The notes below the pieces were generated by a model. That model saw only the letters and a program-made list of their open reading frames with translations. It had not been told where the DNA came from and did not search any database. Source: Prevotella sp. (GTDB taxonomy: Bacteria; Bacteroidota; Bacteroidia; Bacteroidales; Bacteroidaceae). Taken from it: 64,000 nt of DNA. The stretch is from contig JAILPA010000188.1 of the NCBI GenBank assembly GCA_024690505.1, positions 1-64,000 of the forward strand, read 5' to 3'. Shown piece after piece: positions 53,793 to 62,615 of the stretch; position 1 is the stretch's first letter, and the number at the start of each line of letters is the position of its first letter. Made by a program: the position numbers and the translations under genes.

Positions 53793-53959
53793 GTGTAAGA
53801 AAAATTCTAATATACAAAAAAGGGCCTTGTAACAGGGATTTTGGAAAAGCACCGCTTTGAAGGTGGAAAAGGACAGCTTTTTGCCCCTCAAAGCTGTCCT
53901 TTTCCACCTTCAAAGCGGTGCTTCCCTTTTTACAAACATTTCCATGTAAAGAAAATTCA
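53793..53959 (+). repeat. 167-bp dispersed modular hairpin element, copy 3
   Basis: It begins GTGTAAGAAAAATTC and ends ATGTAAAGAAAATTC. The slots are CACCG, GACAG, inverted GACAG, inverted CACCG within AAAG..CTTT, so this copy can fold into one long nested hairpin. The ORF at 53773-53967 (-) is a by-product of the repeat. It lies between mscL and cobI. Confidence 0.8.
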
Positions 53960-53994
53960 CAACCCACCCGGTCTTGAAAGATTCATTTGATGCA

Positions 53995-54711
53995 TCAGTC
54001 AACCGGGCTCCAGCTGCTGATGATCAGCAGCGAGAAATAGGGCACACTGCGTTGACAGACGACAGCAGGATCAGTGGTATGGAACTGGCTGCTAGTGCCG
54101 ATGTTCTCGAAGTAGTGGCAGAGGAGGTCGCGATGGCTCTGCAGAAAGGCTTTTACCACGTCCTGACACTGCGACAACTTCATAACGACCACGGTGTGTG
54201 ACTCGCGCAACAGACGGTCGAGCTCTTCGGCCGACTGCACTATGGGGACGACGAGCAATCGTTCGCGACGGCTCACCAGCGACAGGCTGGCCTCGGCTGC
54301 TGCGGCAATGAACGAGGTGATGCCTGGCAACTGGACAACGGGAACCTTTTGGGCCTGTAGACGCTCCAAAACGTAGTGGATGGAGGCATAGATGCTGATG
54401 TCGCCCTCCACAGCAACGGCCACCTGCCGGCCTTCGTGGTAGAGTTGTATGAGCTCTGCGCACATGGCATCGTAGGCTGACAATGCCTTCCGCCGGTCGC
54501 GCTCCATAGGCACAGGAAACAGCCTCAGCTCAGCGGGAATGGCCCAATAGCCCAAAATATCGGCGGCACGCGAGGTCATGGTGCCATCGGCAGATGCTGT
54601 GCCAGGAACGACAACGACGTCGGATGACTTGAGCTGTCGCAAGGCCTTGACCGTCAGCAACTCGGGGTCGCCCGGCCCTAAGGATATGAAGGTGATGGGA
54701 TGATGTGTCAT
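53995..54711 (-). CDS. cobI: precorrin-2 C20-methyltransferase
   Basis: SAM-dependent methylation at C20 of precorrin-2 (or cobalt-precorrin-2, CbiL) in corrin ring synthesis. 238 residues of the tetrapyrrole methylase fold: ITFISLGPGDPELLTVKALRQLKSSDVVVVPG at the start, AVEGDISIYASIHYVLERL in the middle, and VVQLPGITSFIAAAA. It stands alone, with no other cobalamin gene nearby and no cobalamin riboswitch seen in its leader. The -7 box TATCTTTG (minus, 54740-54747) lies about 30 bases upstream. Confidence 0.88.
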   Translation of the reverse strand: MTHHPITFISLGPGDPELLTVKALRQLKSSDVVVVPGTASADGTMTSRAADILGYWAIPAELRLFPVPMERDRRKALSAYDAMCAELIQLYHEGRQVAVAVEGDISIYASIHYVLERLQAQKVPVVQLPGITSFIAAAAEASLSLVSRRERLLVVPIVQSAEELDRLLRESHTVVVMKLSQCQDVVKAFLQSHRDLLCHYFENIGTSSQFHTTDPAVVCQRSVPYFSLLIISSWSPVD

Positions 54712-54739
54712 AGAGAGGGAGAAATAACTTTTCTGTCTG

Positions 54740-54747
54740 CAAAGATA
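54740..54747 (-). promoter_or_regulatory. -7 box of cobI
   Basis: CAAAGATA on plus is TATCTTTG on minus, 28 bases before the ATG. Confidence 0.55.
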
Positions 54748-54800
54748 CGGCTTTTATTTGAAAACAACGCGAAAAATGATGCATTTCCCCAAAAAATGAT

Positions 54801-55008
54801 TACTTTTGCAGCAAACTTTTCGAAACGACGAAAGTAGACATGAATGATAACAATGCAGCCCCACCCCCAGCCCCTCCCCTTGAAGGGAGGGAAGAACGGC
54901 AGGCTTCAGCGAGTCTCCCCACCCTTCAAGGGGAAAGGCTACGGGTAGGCGAGCTTGCTCGGGAATGGGGCTGGGCTGGGGGGATCTGTAACTCTAGTGA
55001 TATAGAAG
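54801..55008 (+). repeat. promoter-leader cassette, copy 2 (before mnmA)
   Basis: TACTTTTGCAGCAAACTTTTCG, hairpin, ATGAATGATAACAAT, G/C-rich arms and a final CTAGTGATATAGAAG match the copy before mscL part for part. The inner stretch CTTCAAGGGGAAAGGCTACGGGTAGGCGAGCTTGCTCGGG is the same in both. It ends 20 bases before the mnmA start. Confidence 0.75.
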
Positions 55009-55031
55009 ACAAAACGAAAAAACAGCGATGA
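54840..55031 (+). CDS. repeat-borne upstream ORF overlapping mnmA
   Basis: 63 codons starting at the conserved ATG of the leader cassette (MNDNNAAPPPAPPLEGREE..). The sequence is just translated repeat and no protein family is suggested. Its TGA overlaps the mnmA ATG (ATGATG), so translation through it could deliver ribosomes to mnmA. In the mscL copy the equivalent ORF is only 14 codons. Real translation is possible but unproven. Confidence 0.3.
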   Translation: MNDNNAAPPPAPPLEGREERQASASLPTLQGERLRVGELAREWGWAGGICNSSDIEDKTKKQR

Positions 55032-56164
55032 TGATACGAAAAGAGGAATTGGAAGGGAAGCGGATAGCAGTGCTGCTCAGCGGCGGTGTCGACAGCTCGG
55101 TGGTGGTCTATGAGCTGGCACGGCTGGGACTGCATCCTGATTGTTTCTACATAAAGATTGGAGCCGATGAGAATGACGAGTGGGACTGCTCCATGGAGGA
55201 AGACATGGAGATGGCAACGGCAGTGGCAGCTAAGTACGGGTGCCGGCTGGAGGTGGTGGACTGCCACCGCGAATACTGGGATCAGGTGACCGCCTATACT
55301 ATGAATAAGGTACGCACAGGAGAGACGCCCAACCCCGACGTGATGTGCAACCGGCTCATCAAGTTCGGGGCATTCAACGAGAAGCGGGGCCACGACTACG
55401 ACCTCATTGCCACCGGGCACTACGCTCAGACGGAATTCTCGCCCCACCCCTCCGAAGAAGCGCAGAATTCCCTGGGACAAGAGAGACTGAAATGGCTCTG
55501 CACCGCACCCGACCCTGTGAAGGATCAGACGGATTTCCTGGCACAGATAGAGGGATGGCAGCTGCAGAAAGCCATCTTCCCCATCGGGCACTACATGAAG
55601 GACGAGGTGCGGCAAGTGGCAGAGCACGAGCACTTGGTAAGCGCCAAGCGGAAAGACTCGCAGGGCATCTGCTTCTTAGGAAAAATCAACTATAACGAGT
55701 ACGTGCGGCGTTTCCTGGGTGAACTGCCAGGTGACGTAGTGGAGCTGGAGACAGGACGCATCATAGGCCATCATCGCGGCCACTGGTTCCACACCATAGG
55801 CCAACGTAAGGGTATGGGGCTGGGCGGCGGTCCCTGGTTCGTTGTCAGGAAAGACGTGAATCAGAACATTCTTTATGTATCACATGGCTACGACCCGCAA
55901 TCGGCCTATAAGCAGCATTTCCCCATCCATGCCTTCCATAGCCTCAACGGCGTGCTGCCTCCCGAGCGCATCACGCTGAAGATACGCCACACGCCCGAAT
56001 ATCTGCCCGCCAGCCTTGAGCCAACCGGCGACGGCTGCTACACGGTACATGCCGACGCACCCATCCACGGCGTAGCACCCGGCCAGTTCTGCGTGGTCTA
56101 CGACGAGCAGCACCACCGCTGCTACGGCTCGGGCGAGATTAGCATAGATACTTTACTCGCGTAG
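55028..56164 (+). CDS. mnmA: tRNA-specific 2-thiouridylase MnmA
   Basis: Thiolates U34 of Lys, Glu and Gln tRNAs. 378 residues with the PP-loop SGGVDSS (18-24), NPDVMCNRLIKFGAF (first catalytic Cys), KRKDSQGICFLGK (second Cys), and IGQRKGMGLGG. Between GHYAQTE and LKWLCTAPDPVKDQTDFL there is an unusual segment FSPHPSEEAQNSLGQER, encoded by CCCCACCCCTCCGAAG, which resembles the G/C-rich repeats and may be an insertion. MIRKEELE, one codon later, is an alternative start. Confidence 0.93.
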   Translation: MMIRKEELEGKRIAVLLSGGVDSSVVVYELARLGLHPDCFYIKIGADENDEWDCSMEEDMEMATAVAAKYGCRLEVVDCHREYWDQVTAYTMNKVRTGETPNPDVMCNRLIKFGAFNEKRGHDYDLIATGHYAQTEFSPHPSEEAQNSLGQERLKWLCTAPDPVKDQTDFLAQIEGWQLQKAIFPIGHYMKDEVRQVAEHEHLVSAKRKDSQGICFLGKINYNEYVRRFLGELPGDVVELETGRIIGHHRGHWFHTIGQRKGMGLGGGPWFVVRKDVNQNILYVSHGYDPQSAYKQHFPIHAFHSLNGVLPPERITLKIRHTPEYLPASLEPTGDGCYTVHADAPIHGVAPGQFCVVYDEQHHRCYGSGEISIDTLLA

Positions 56165-56258
56165 GCTTATAATCTCGTCTGATTCATAGATCCATATCAA
56201 GCAGCTTACCCATTTGTTATGCAATGCGGTGTTGCAATACCATCATCATATTAGTAGA

Positions 56259-56306
56259 AGTCCAAAAGTGGCGTGCAGATACGTGTACGACACATTTGGA
56301 CTTTTC
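56259..56306. terminator. bidirectional terminator between mnmA and deacetylase
   Basis: AGTCCAAAAGTG pairs with CACATTTGGACT (one mismatch), followed by TTTT. It lies between convergent genes; the rest of 56165-56362 shows nothing else. Confidence 0.6.
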
Positions 56307-56362
56307 GGTAAATAATTATCCAAGTTACAAGTTTATGGTGATGACACCATTATACGGTAGCG

Positions 56363-56974
56363 CTACTGGAAAATCTTGAACTCATAGCCCTGCTCCTTGA
56401 GCCACTCCAAACTCTGTGGCAGGGCTGTGCGCAGCTTGTCGATGGCCTTCAGCGAGTCGTGGAAGGTGATGATGGAGCCCGGGCGGGCATAGCGTTTCAC
56501 GTTGTTGACGATGTCGTCGGCAGTCATCCACTTCGAGTAGTCGCGGGTGACGAGATCCCACATCACCACTTTATATTTACGCGAGAGCCATGCATACTGC
56601 GACAGGCGCATCCACCCATGGGGCGGACGCATGTAGCGGCTGCGGATGTAGGCATTGGCCTTCTCCACATTATACATGTATTGCTTGATGGTGTGGCTGA
56701 AGCCACCAATGTGGTTGTGGGTGTGGTTGCCCACCTGATGCCCTTCGGCCTTGATGCGTTCAAAAAGCTCGGGATACTTGCGCACGTTGTCGCCCACCAT
56801 GAAGAAGGTGGCCTTGACGTCGAAGCGGCGCAAAGTGTCGAGGAGGAAAGGCGTAGATTCAGGAATGGGGCCGTCGTCGAACGTCAGGTAAACTGAACGT
56901 TCGCGACGGTCCATTCTCCATAAGGCTTTCGGGTAGAGCCAGCGGAGGTAAACGGCTGGTTGCTCGATAATCAC
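56363..56974 (-). CDS. polysaccharide deacetylase (NodB-type, CE4)
   Basis: Removes acetyl groups from N-acetylglucosamine or acetylated glycans, metal-dependent. The motifs are TFDDGP (31-36), HTHNH (84-88), RPPHGW, and a final ITFHDS. The ORF-track N-terminus (57061) lies inside the DUF2723 gene and is not family-like. A GTG at 56974 (VIIEQPAVYLRW) gives 204 residues and starts one base after the DUF2723 stop (TAACGTG), which suggests coupled translation. It is likely attached to the inner membrane or in the periplasm only if exported, since no clear signal peptide is seen. Confidence 0.85.
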   Translation of the reverse strand: MIIEQPAVYLRWLYPKALWRMDRRERSVYLTFDDGPIPESTPFLLDTLRRFDVKATFFMVGDNVRKYPELFERIKAEGHQVGNHTHNHIGGFSHTIKQYMYNVEKANAYIRSRYMRPPHGWMRLSQYAWLSRKYKVVMWDLVTRDYSKWMTADDIVNNVKRYARPGSIITFHDSLKAIDKLRTALPQSLEWLKEQGYEFKIFQ

Positions 56975-56975
56975 G

Positions 56976-59900
56976 TTATTGCTCTGCGGGCATTTTCTGT
57001 TTGTAGTCGTCGTACAGCTTGTTGAACTCCTGATAGAGACGTTTACCCTCAGTCTCGTCATACCTCATCACGGTCTCAGAGACATTGCTCAGGGCGTAAA
57101 GCTGCATACTGCACTGATCCTGGTTAAGACTGAACAGCTTCGAGTCGAGCGACATGTAGAAGTTCATGTACTGGATTGACTTCTTCCACAGCTGGCTCAC
57201 TATGTCGTTAGCCTCATTGTAGAACTTCTGCTTCTCAGCCTTATCGGTTGAGAACTGTGCCAGACGATAGTAGGAATCGGCAATCTTAGTCGAGATGCAC
57301 TCGCCTCCATACTCGTCGTGGGGCACCTGCGAGGCAGGCAGTTCCACCTTCATCTTCTCGAGCACGTTTGCTGCCTTCTTCAGTTTGTCGTTCATCAAGT
57401 CCTTTTTCGCGGTGGCCAAGTTGGCATCTTCGGAATAAGCTGCATTCTCTGCGCTAACCAAAGCTTCACCAGCCTCATCGAGCAGCGCCTGCACCAGCCT
57501 CACCATATAGATGCGGTGGGTATAGCACATACGCATCACGGTCTCGTCGAGGTAGATGCCGTTCTTCACACCGCCAAAGGCGAAGTGCATGATGTTGTTA
57601 TAAGCCTTTTCGGTATCGATGTTCTTCATGCCGGGGAGACACTCCAGGCGGCCATAGCTGCCAATCTTGTTGACTTTGAAGGGTGTGATGCGATAGGCCA
57701 GTCCCTCGTTCACAAAGAACTCACCCAGCGTGAGCCAGTTCTCGCGGCCCACGGTTGTGGCGACGTAGAGCGGACGCTCCCAGTTGGCATTTGCCAGCAT
57801 CTCGAACATCATCAGGTGGCTCTTGCTCAGACCGCCGACGCCACGCAACGATATCTCCATGCGGTCGGGGATGGCGTTCAGACTGTCCTCACGGGTCTGC
57901 AGGTTGTCGCCCTGAATCATCATGCCACTGCGCAGCACGGCCTCCTTGTCGATGGTGATATGCACCTGGGTCGTAGGAATGACATTGTTCAGCTTCAGGT
58001 CGTAGCCACCGGCCTTGCTGATGACTGCCAGCTGACGGTCGCGGCGCTGCTTGTCTGCCTTGTTATTGCACAGGAAGCGGTAGAAGCAGGTGGCATCGGA
58101 AGTGTCGAAGGGGTCATAGCCAAACAAATCGACTGCCTCTTCATAAGAGATGCCGCCCAGTCCTATGCTGGCCATGTTGCGCTTGAAGAGGTCATAGTCG
58201 AAGCCTTTCTGCTCGTCGAAGCATTCGTTCAGCATGGGCAGGAAGTAGTTGATGCCATAGTACCAGTTGGTGATGGGCTTCAATATCTTCAGGCACAGAG
58301 CCTTCTCACTGTCGCTGCGCTGTCCGCGCACCCATTTATAGAGCACGTTCTTCAGCTCGAACTCATCATCTCCGAACAGCTTCTTGCCTTCCTCGGCCGT
58401 GATGCCGAACTCGCGCTTCACGATGGTGCCGGTGCTATCGAGGTCGCACAGAGAGCGGAACTGCTCGATGGCCATCATCACGAACTGGTCTACGTGAGCA
58501 GCTTCGTTTGTGCCGTCGATATATTCCGAACGTTTCCAGGTGATGGGCAGTGCGGGCGATTCGTATGCCGGGCGCACCATCTGGTCAATGTACCAGTCGG
58601 TGTTCAGGTAGCTCAGGTTACACACACGTGCATCAAGACGCTGTCCCTCGGTGTCCATATTGTACCACAGTGGGAAGGTATCGTTGTCGCCACAGGTGAA
58701 GATGATGGGATGGCTCTGCTTCTTAGTGCCGTCGGGCAGTGTGACCTCCTTCTGCAGTGAAGTGAGGTAGTTCATGCCGAAGTCGCGGCAGGTGTATCGA
58801 CCCGAGCGGTCGTGGTCGTCCCAGTTCTGCGATGCCATCTGTATGGGCACCACGAGGCAAACGGCCGACACGATGCCCGCCAACGCCAGACGCACATTCT
58901 TTGTTGCCATCTTCTTGCTCAGCATTTGGCGAATCATGGTGATGACGGCAGCCACGCCCATGCCACACCAGATGGCGTAGGCATAGAACGAACCAGCATA
59001 GGCATAGTCGCGCTCACGAGGCTGATAGGGAGTCTGATTCAGGTATACCACGATAGCCAGTCCCGTCATAAAGAAGAGGAAGAACACCACCCAGAACTGC
59101 TGCACGCCCTTCCGTCCACGGCCCAGCATCTGCCAGAACAAGCCTATGAGTCCCAGTATCAGCGGCATCATAAAGTAGACGTTGTTGCCCCGGTTGTTCT
59201 GCAGTTCGTCGGCCATCAGCGACTGGTCACCCAGACGGGGATTATCGATGAACGAGAATCCGGACAGCCAGTTGCCGTGCACCGAGTTTCCGTGTCCCTG
59301 CAGGTCGTTCTGCCTGCCGGCGAAGTTCCACAGGAAGTAGCGCCAGTACATCCATCCGCACTGGTAGGTGAAGAAGAAGCTCATGTTGTCCCAGAAGGTA
59401 GGCATTACCACCTCTGTGTTCGAGTCGCGCAAGCCGGCATCCTTCAGCATTTTATGAACCTGTCCGTCACGATACCTGTCGGCATAGAAAGGCCACTTGG
59501 CCTCTGCCTTGCTGCCAGTAATACCGCCGTTCCAATCGAGATAGAACTGCACGTGACGCGGGTCATTGGAGTACATACGTGGGAAGAACATGTTCTCTTC
59601 GTACACGGGCTTGTCGTTGATGCCGTGTCCGTTGGGGCGTAGCACGATGAAATACGAGTCGGCCACACTGTCGCTCGTTTTCTCAACGCGGTGGTAAACA
59701 GGAGCGCCCTCGTCGTAGACAATGTCGTTATTCTCCTCGTCAATTCTGTACTCCGAATCGAATCCCTGTCCCCAGAGCAGCGGACGATAGCCATACTGGT
59801 CGCGGCTGAGATAAGTTCCCAGCGTGAAGATGTCCTCGGGCGAGTTCTGATCCATTGGGGGATTAGCGCTACTGCGGATGACGATGACGGCATACGTTGA

Positions 59901-60983
59901 GTAGCCAATCATCAGCATCAACATGCAGAGCAACACCGTATTCTTCAGACGGGCCGAAATGAGGGGGATGGTCTTCTTGGGCCCACGTTTCATAAACAGC
60001 AGATAGGCCACGATGCCCATAATGACAACGCCGGTGAAGAAAGCAGTCCATCCGAAGCCAATAAACGGCACGCCCAGCAGTCCAAAGCCGAGCAGGAAGG
60101 CCACGTTCTGGCGCACCCAGTTCTTCTCAGTGGCGCACTGCGTCTCGTAGATGGCCCATATCACCGAACCGATGAGCAGCAGCAGATAGACGAAGAGGCC
60201 TGTGTTGAACGACATGTGGAGCGTGTTCACGAAGAACAGTTCGAACCATCCGCCGACGGTAATGATGCCGGGCACGACGCCATAGAGCACGGCGGCCAGT
60301 ATGACGAACGACACTGCCAGAGCCACCAGCGAGCCCTTCAGGTTGGCATTGGGGTAGCGCTTGTAGTACCACACCAGCACAATGGCGGGCAGACAGAGCA
60401 GATTCAGCAGGTGTACGCCAATGGAAAGGCCTGTCATATACATAATGAGCACCAGCCAGCGGTCGCTGTGAGGCTCGTCGGCATGTTCCTCCCACTTCAA
60501 TATGAGCCAGAACACCACAGCGGTGAAAGCCGATGAGTAGGCATACACCTCACCCTCTACGGCCGAATACCAAAACGTGTCACTAAACGTATAAATGAGT
60601 GCTCCCACCAGTCCCGATGCCTCGATGGCCACGAGCTTCGGCATGTCGAGCTCCTCCCACTTGCTGATGAGGAGGCGGCGCACCAAGTGCGTGATGCTCC
60701 AGAAGAGGAACAGTATGCAGGCAGCCGAGAGCAGTGCGTTCATCATGTTCACCATGCGAGCCACCTGGGCGGGGTCGCTGGTAAACTGCGAGAACAGGTT
60801 GGCCGTGAGCATGAAGAATGGTGCGCCGGGGGGATGACCGACTTCCAACTTGTTGCCTGTGGTAATAAACTCAGGACAGTCCCAGAACGAGGCTGTAGGT
60901 TCGATGGTGGAGCAATAGACAAAGGCGGCAATGAAGAATGTTAGCCAGCCCAGCACATTGTCCACAAGACGGAATTGTTTCAT
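56976..60983 (-). CDS. DUF2723 multispanning membrane protein, O-mannosyltransferase-like
   Basis: 1335 residues. The N-terminal half is a GT-C-like membrane region (FYCSTIEPTASFWDCPEFITTGNKLEVGHPPGAPFFMLTANLFS) with about a dozen transmembrane segments; its Asp/Glu in the first loop fits the acceptor/donor chemistry of protein O-mannosyltransferases. The C-terminal half is a large periplasmic region (NDTFPLWYNMDTEGQRLDARVCNLSYLNTDWYIDQM) ending in helical repeats. DUF2723 proteins are present in most Bacteroidota and are proposed to glycosylate exported proteins. It is followed directly by the deacetylase. Promoter -7 box at 61028-61035. Confidence 0.88.
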   Translation of the reverse strand: MKQFRLVDNVLGWLTFFIAAFVYCSTIEPTASFWDCPEFITTGNKLEVGHPPGAPFFMLTANLFSQFTSDPAQVARMVNMMNALLSAACILFLFWSITHLVRRLLISKWEELDMPKLVAIEASGLVGALIYTFSDTFWYSAVEGEVYAYSSAFTAVVFWLILKWEEHADEPHSDRWLVLIMYMTGLSIGVHLLNLLCLPAIVLVWYYKRYPNANLKGSLVALAVSFVILAAVLYGVVPGIITVGGWFELFFVNTLHMSFNTGLFVYLLLLIGSVIWAIYETQCATEKNWVRQNVAFLLGFGLLGVPFIGFGWTAFFTGVVIMGIVAYLLFMKRGPKKTIPLISARLKNTVLLCMLMLMIGYSTYAVIVIRSSANPPMDQNSPEDIFTLGTYLSRDQYGYRPLLWGQGFDSEYRIDEENNDIVYDEGAPVYHRVEKTSDSVADSYFIVLRPNGHGINDKPVYEENMFFPRMYSNDPRHVQFYLDWNGGITGSKAEAKWPFYADRYRDGQVHKMLKDAGLRDSNTEVVMPTFWDNMSFFFTYQCGWMYWRYFLWNFAGRQNDLQGHGNSVHGNWLSGFSFIDNPRLGDQSLMADELQNNRGNNVYFMMPLILGLIGLFWQMLGRGRKGVQQFWVVFFLFFMTGLAIVVYLNQTPYQPRERDYAYAGSFYAYAIWCGMGVAAVITMIRQMLSKKMATKNVRLALAGIVSAVCLVVPIQMASQNWDDHDRSGRYTCRDFGMNYLTSLQKEVTLPDGTKKQSHPIIFTCGDNDTFPLWYNMDTEGQRLDARVCNLSYLNTDWYIDQMVRPAYESPALPITWKRSEYIDGTNEAAHVDQFVMMAIEQFRSLCDLDSTGTIVKREFGITAEEGKKLFGDDEFELKNVLYKWVRGQRSDSEKALCLKILKPITNWYYGINYFLPMLNECFDEQKGFDYDLFKRNMASIGLGGISYEEAVDLFGYDPFDTSDATCFYRFLCNNKADKQRRDRQLAVISKAGGYDLKLNNVIPTTQVHITIDKEAVLRSGMMIQGDNLQTREDSLNAIPDRMEISLRGVGGLSKSHLMMFEMLANANWERPLYVATTVGRENWLTLGEFFVNEGLAYRITPFKVNKIGSYGRLECLPGMKNIDTEKAYNNIMHFAFGGVKNGIYLDETVMRMCYTHRIYMVRLVQALLDEAGEALVSAENAAYSEDANLATAKKDLMNDKLKKAANVLEKMKVELPASQVPHDEYGGECISTKIADSYYRLAQFSTDKAEKQKFYNEANDIVSQLWKKSIQYMNFYMSLDSKLFSLNQDQCSMQLYALSNVSETVMRYDETEGKRLYQEFNKLYDDYKQKMPAEQ

Positions 60984-61027
60984 CTCTACAGATATGCTTT
61001 TTAACGTTAAAATCTGAATTCAGGGTG

Positions 61028-61035
61028 CAAAGGTA
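61028..61035 (-). promoter_or_regulatory. -7 box of DUF2723 gene
   Basis: CAAAGGTA on plus, TACCTTTG on minus, 45 bases before the ATG at 60983. Confidence 0.55.
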
Positions 61036-61154
61036 CGCAAAAGTTTAGAGTTTAGGGGTTAGAGTTGAGAGTTTTTGCTGCTGCTTGGCGTTTTTTAACA
61101 TTCATGCCGAGGACAGAACAACAAAGCTAATCGCCGAATAGTTACCGCATCGCG

Positions 61155-61607
61155 CTACACCACGAGATTTCCCACCAAGACGACGATGACGTAGCGAAAA
61201 ATCTTACCCAGGGTGATGCTGACAAACGATATGACAATGTTTGCCCGCATCAGTCCGAGGACGATGGTGATGGCTGTGCCCAGAAGTGGAATGAAGGCAA
61301 AGAAGCCCATCCACGCGCCTCGACCTGCCATGAACTGGTGAGCGCGTTCCATGTTTTGCTGACTGACGTGCAGCCATCGTTCTATCCATTCCTGCTTACC
61401 CATGCGGCCCACAAAGTAATTGAAGAAAGAGCCCAGCGTGTTGCCTATGGTGCCGTAGACCATCAGCGTCCAGGCGTCGAGTCCCATCGCCATCAGCCCC
61501 ACCATCACGGCCTCGCTGCTAAAGGGGAAGAAGCTTCCCGCCAGGAATGCGGCCAACAGCATTCCCCAATAGCCGTAGCTGGTGAGAAGGTCGATAAAGG
61601 CATCCAT
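61155..61607 (-). CDS. YqaA family membrane protein (DedA-like)
   Basis: About 150 residues with the SNARE-associated/DedA-type pattern: LAGSFFPFSSEAVMVGLMAMG, GNTLGSFFNYFVGRMGK and RGAWMGFFAFIPLLGTAITIVLGLMRAN. The ORF-track start at 61778 adds 57 residues with no membrane-protein character; MDAFIDLLTSYGYWG at 61607 is the natural start. DedA proteins move lipids or ions across the inner membrane. It is third in a purD-membrane protein-YqaA row on the same strand. Confidence 0.85.
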   Translation of the reverse strand: MDAFIDLLTSYGYWGMLLAAFLAGSFFPFSSEAVMVGLMAMGLDAWTLMVYGTIGNTLGSFFNYFVGRMGKQEWIERWLHVSQQNMERAHQFMAGRGAWMGFFAFIPLLGTAITIVLGLMRANIVISFVSITLGKIFRYVIVVLVGNLVV

Positions 61608-61651
61608 GATGAAAATGAGGAATGAGAAATGACAAATGAGGGATGGGAAAG

Positions 61652-62575
61652 CTATGATGCCTGTGTGACTGAGAGATAGGTGAGCGCGACAGTTGCAATG
61701 ATGGCGGCTATAAAGGCCATATTGGTCCAGCGGGTGCTGGTAAGCGTCAGGAAATGGGCAATGAGTGGACTGACGCAAACCAGAGCCAGACGCATCAGCG
61801 GGTCGAACAGATGCGGCAGCAAGGCAACGAGCAGCAGGCTGAGCACCGACATCAGCGAGAAGAAGCCATATAGCTGGCGTGTGCGTATCTTGTCTTCGTA
61901 GCTACGGTGCCATACGTGAACCAGACCCGCCACCGTCAGCACCAGCGTAAACACATAAGAGGTGATTTGTGGGAGTGTAAGGGCGACGGACTGAGGTTGC
62001 AGGCCGGAAGCGAGAAGTGCGAAGTGATCGGCAAGGGGGGTGAAGTCGTGCAGGTAAATCAGCCACAGCATGGCAAACCAATAAGGTGTGAGCAGTCCCA
62101 GTACCGAGGCCATCCACGAGCGGAAGCCCAGCGACTGCAGATATGTGGCCATGAGAATCCACAGCACGGGCACGAAGAGCAGCACCTGGACGAAAGCCAC
62201 CGATGCCAGGCTCACGAAGACGAAGGCATAGAACGTGCGCCCCACGGCCTGACTATCCTGATAGGTGCTTAGCAACAGCAGCAGAGCCGCCACCATGCAC
62301 AAGAGGAAAGTGTTGCCCGAGATTGAGGGGAAGAGGAAGCTGGCGGTGCACGAGAGCGACATGAACGTGCACGACACCATACGACTGCGTACGCGCAGCA
62401 GGGCGTTCTGGTTGCTCAGCTCTATCAGCAGATATACCGATGCTGCAAAGCACGCCAACTGTGGCCACAGGTGGCGTGTCGCCAGCCCGCTGAACAGCCA
62501 CACCACGATGGTGAAAGCCGCCACGACAGGCAGCGTCATGTCCGCATAGGCAATTCTGTTCTGAAGCCGCTTCAC
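61652..62575 (-). CDS. multispanning membrane protein of unknown function
   Basis: 307 residues, very hydrophobic, about 8-9 transmembrane helices (e.g. LPVVAAFTIVVWLFSGLA, NTFLLCMVAALLLLLSTY, VAFVQVLLFVPVLWILMATYL). An Arg-rich loop (HRSYEDKIRTRQLYGFF) lies before the last pairs. I do not recognise a named function; similar proteins occur beside purD in related bacteria. It follows purD by 40 bases and probably shares its mRNA. Confidence 0.8.
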   Translation of the reverse strand: MKRLQNRIAYADMTLPVVAAFTIVVWLFSGLATRHLWPQLACFAASVYLLIELSNQNALLRVRSRMVSCTFMSLSCTASFLFPSISGNTFLLCMVAALLLLLSTYQDSQAVGRTFYAFVFVSLASVAFVQVLLFVPVLWILMATYLQSLGFRSWMASVLGLLTPYWFAMLWLIYLHDFTPLADHFALLASGLQPQSVALTLPQITSYVFTLVLTVAGLVHVWHRSYEDKIRTRQLYGFFSLMSVLSLLLVALLPHLFDPLMRLALVCVSPLIAHFLTLTSTRWTNMAFIAAIIATVALTYLSVTQAS

Positions 62576-62615
62576 TTGAACTGACTATATTGCTCCTTGG
62601 TTAGAGATTACGAAA

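Noticed and set aside
57318-58760. 480-residue plus-strand ORF
   Set aside because: Antisense to the DUF2723 gene, which is a clear family member.
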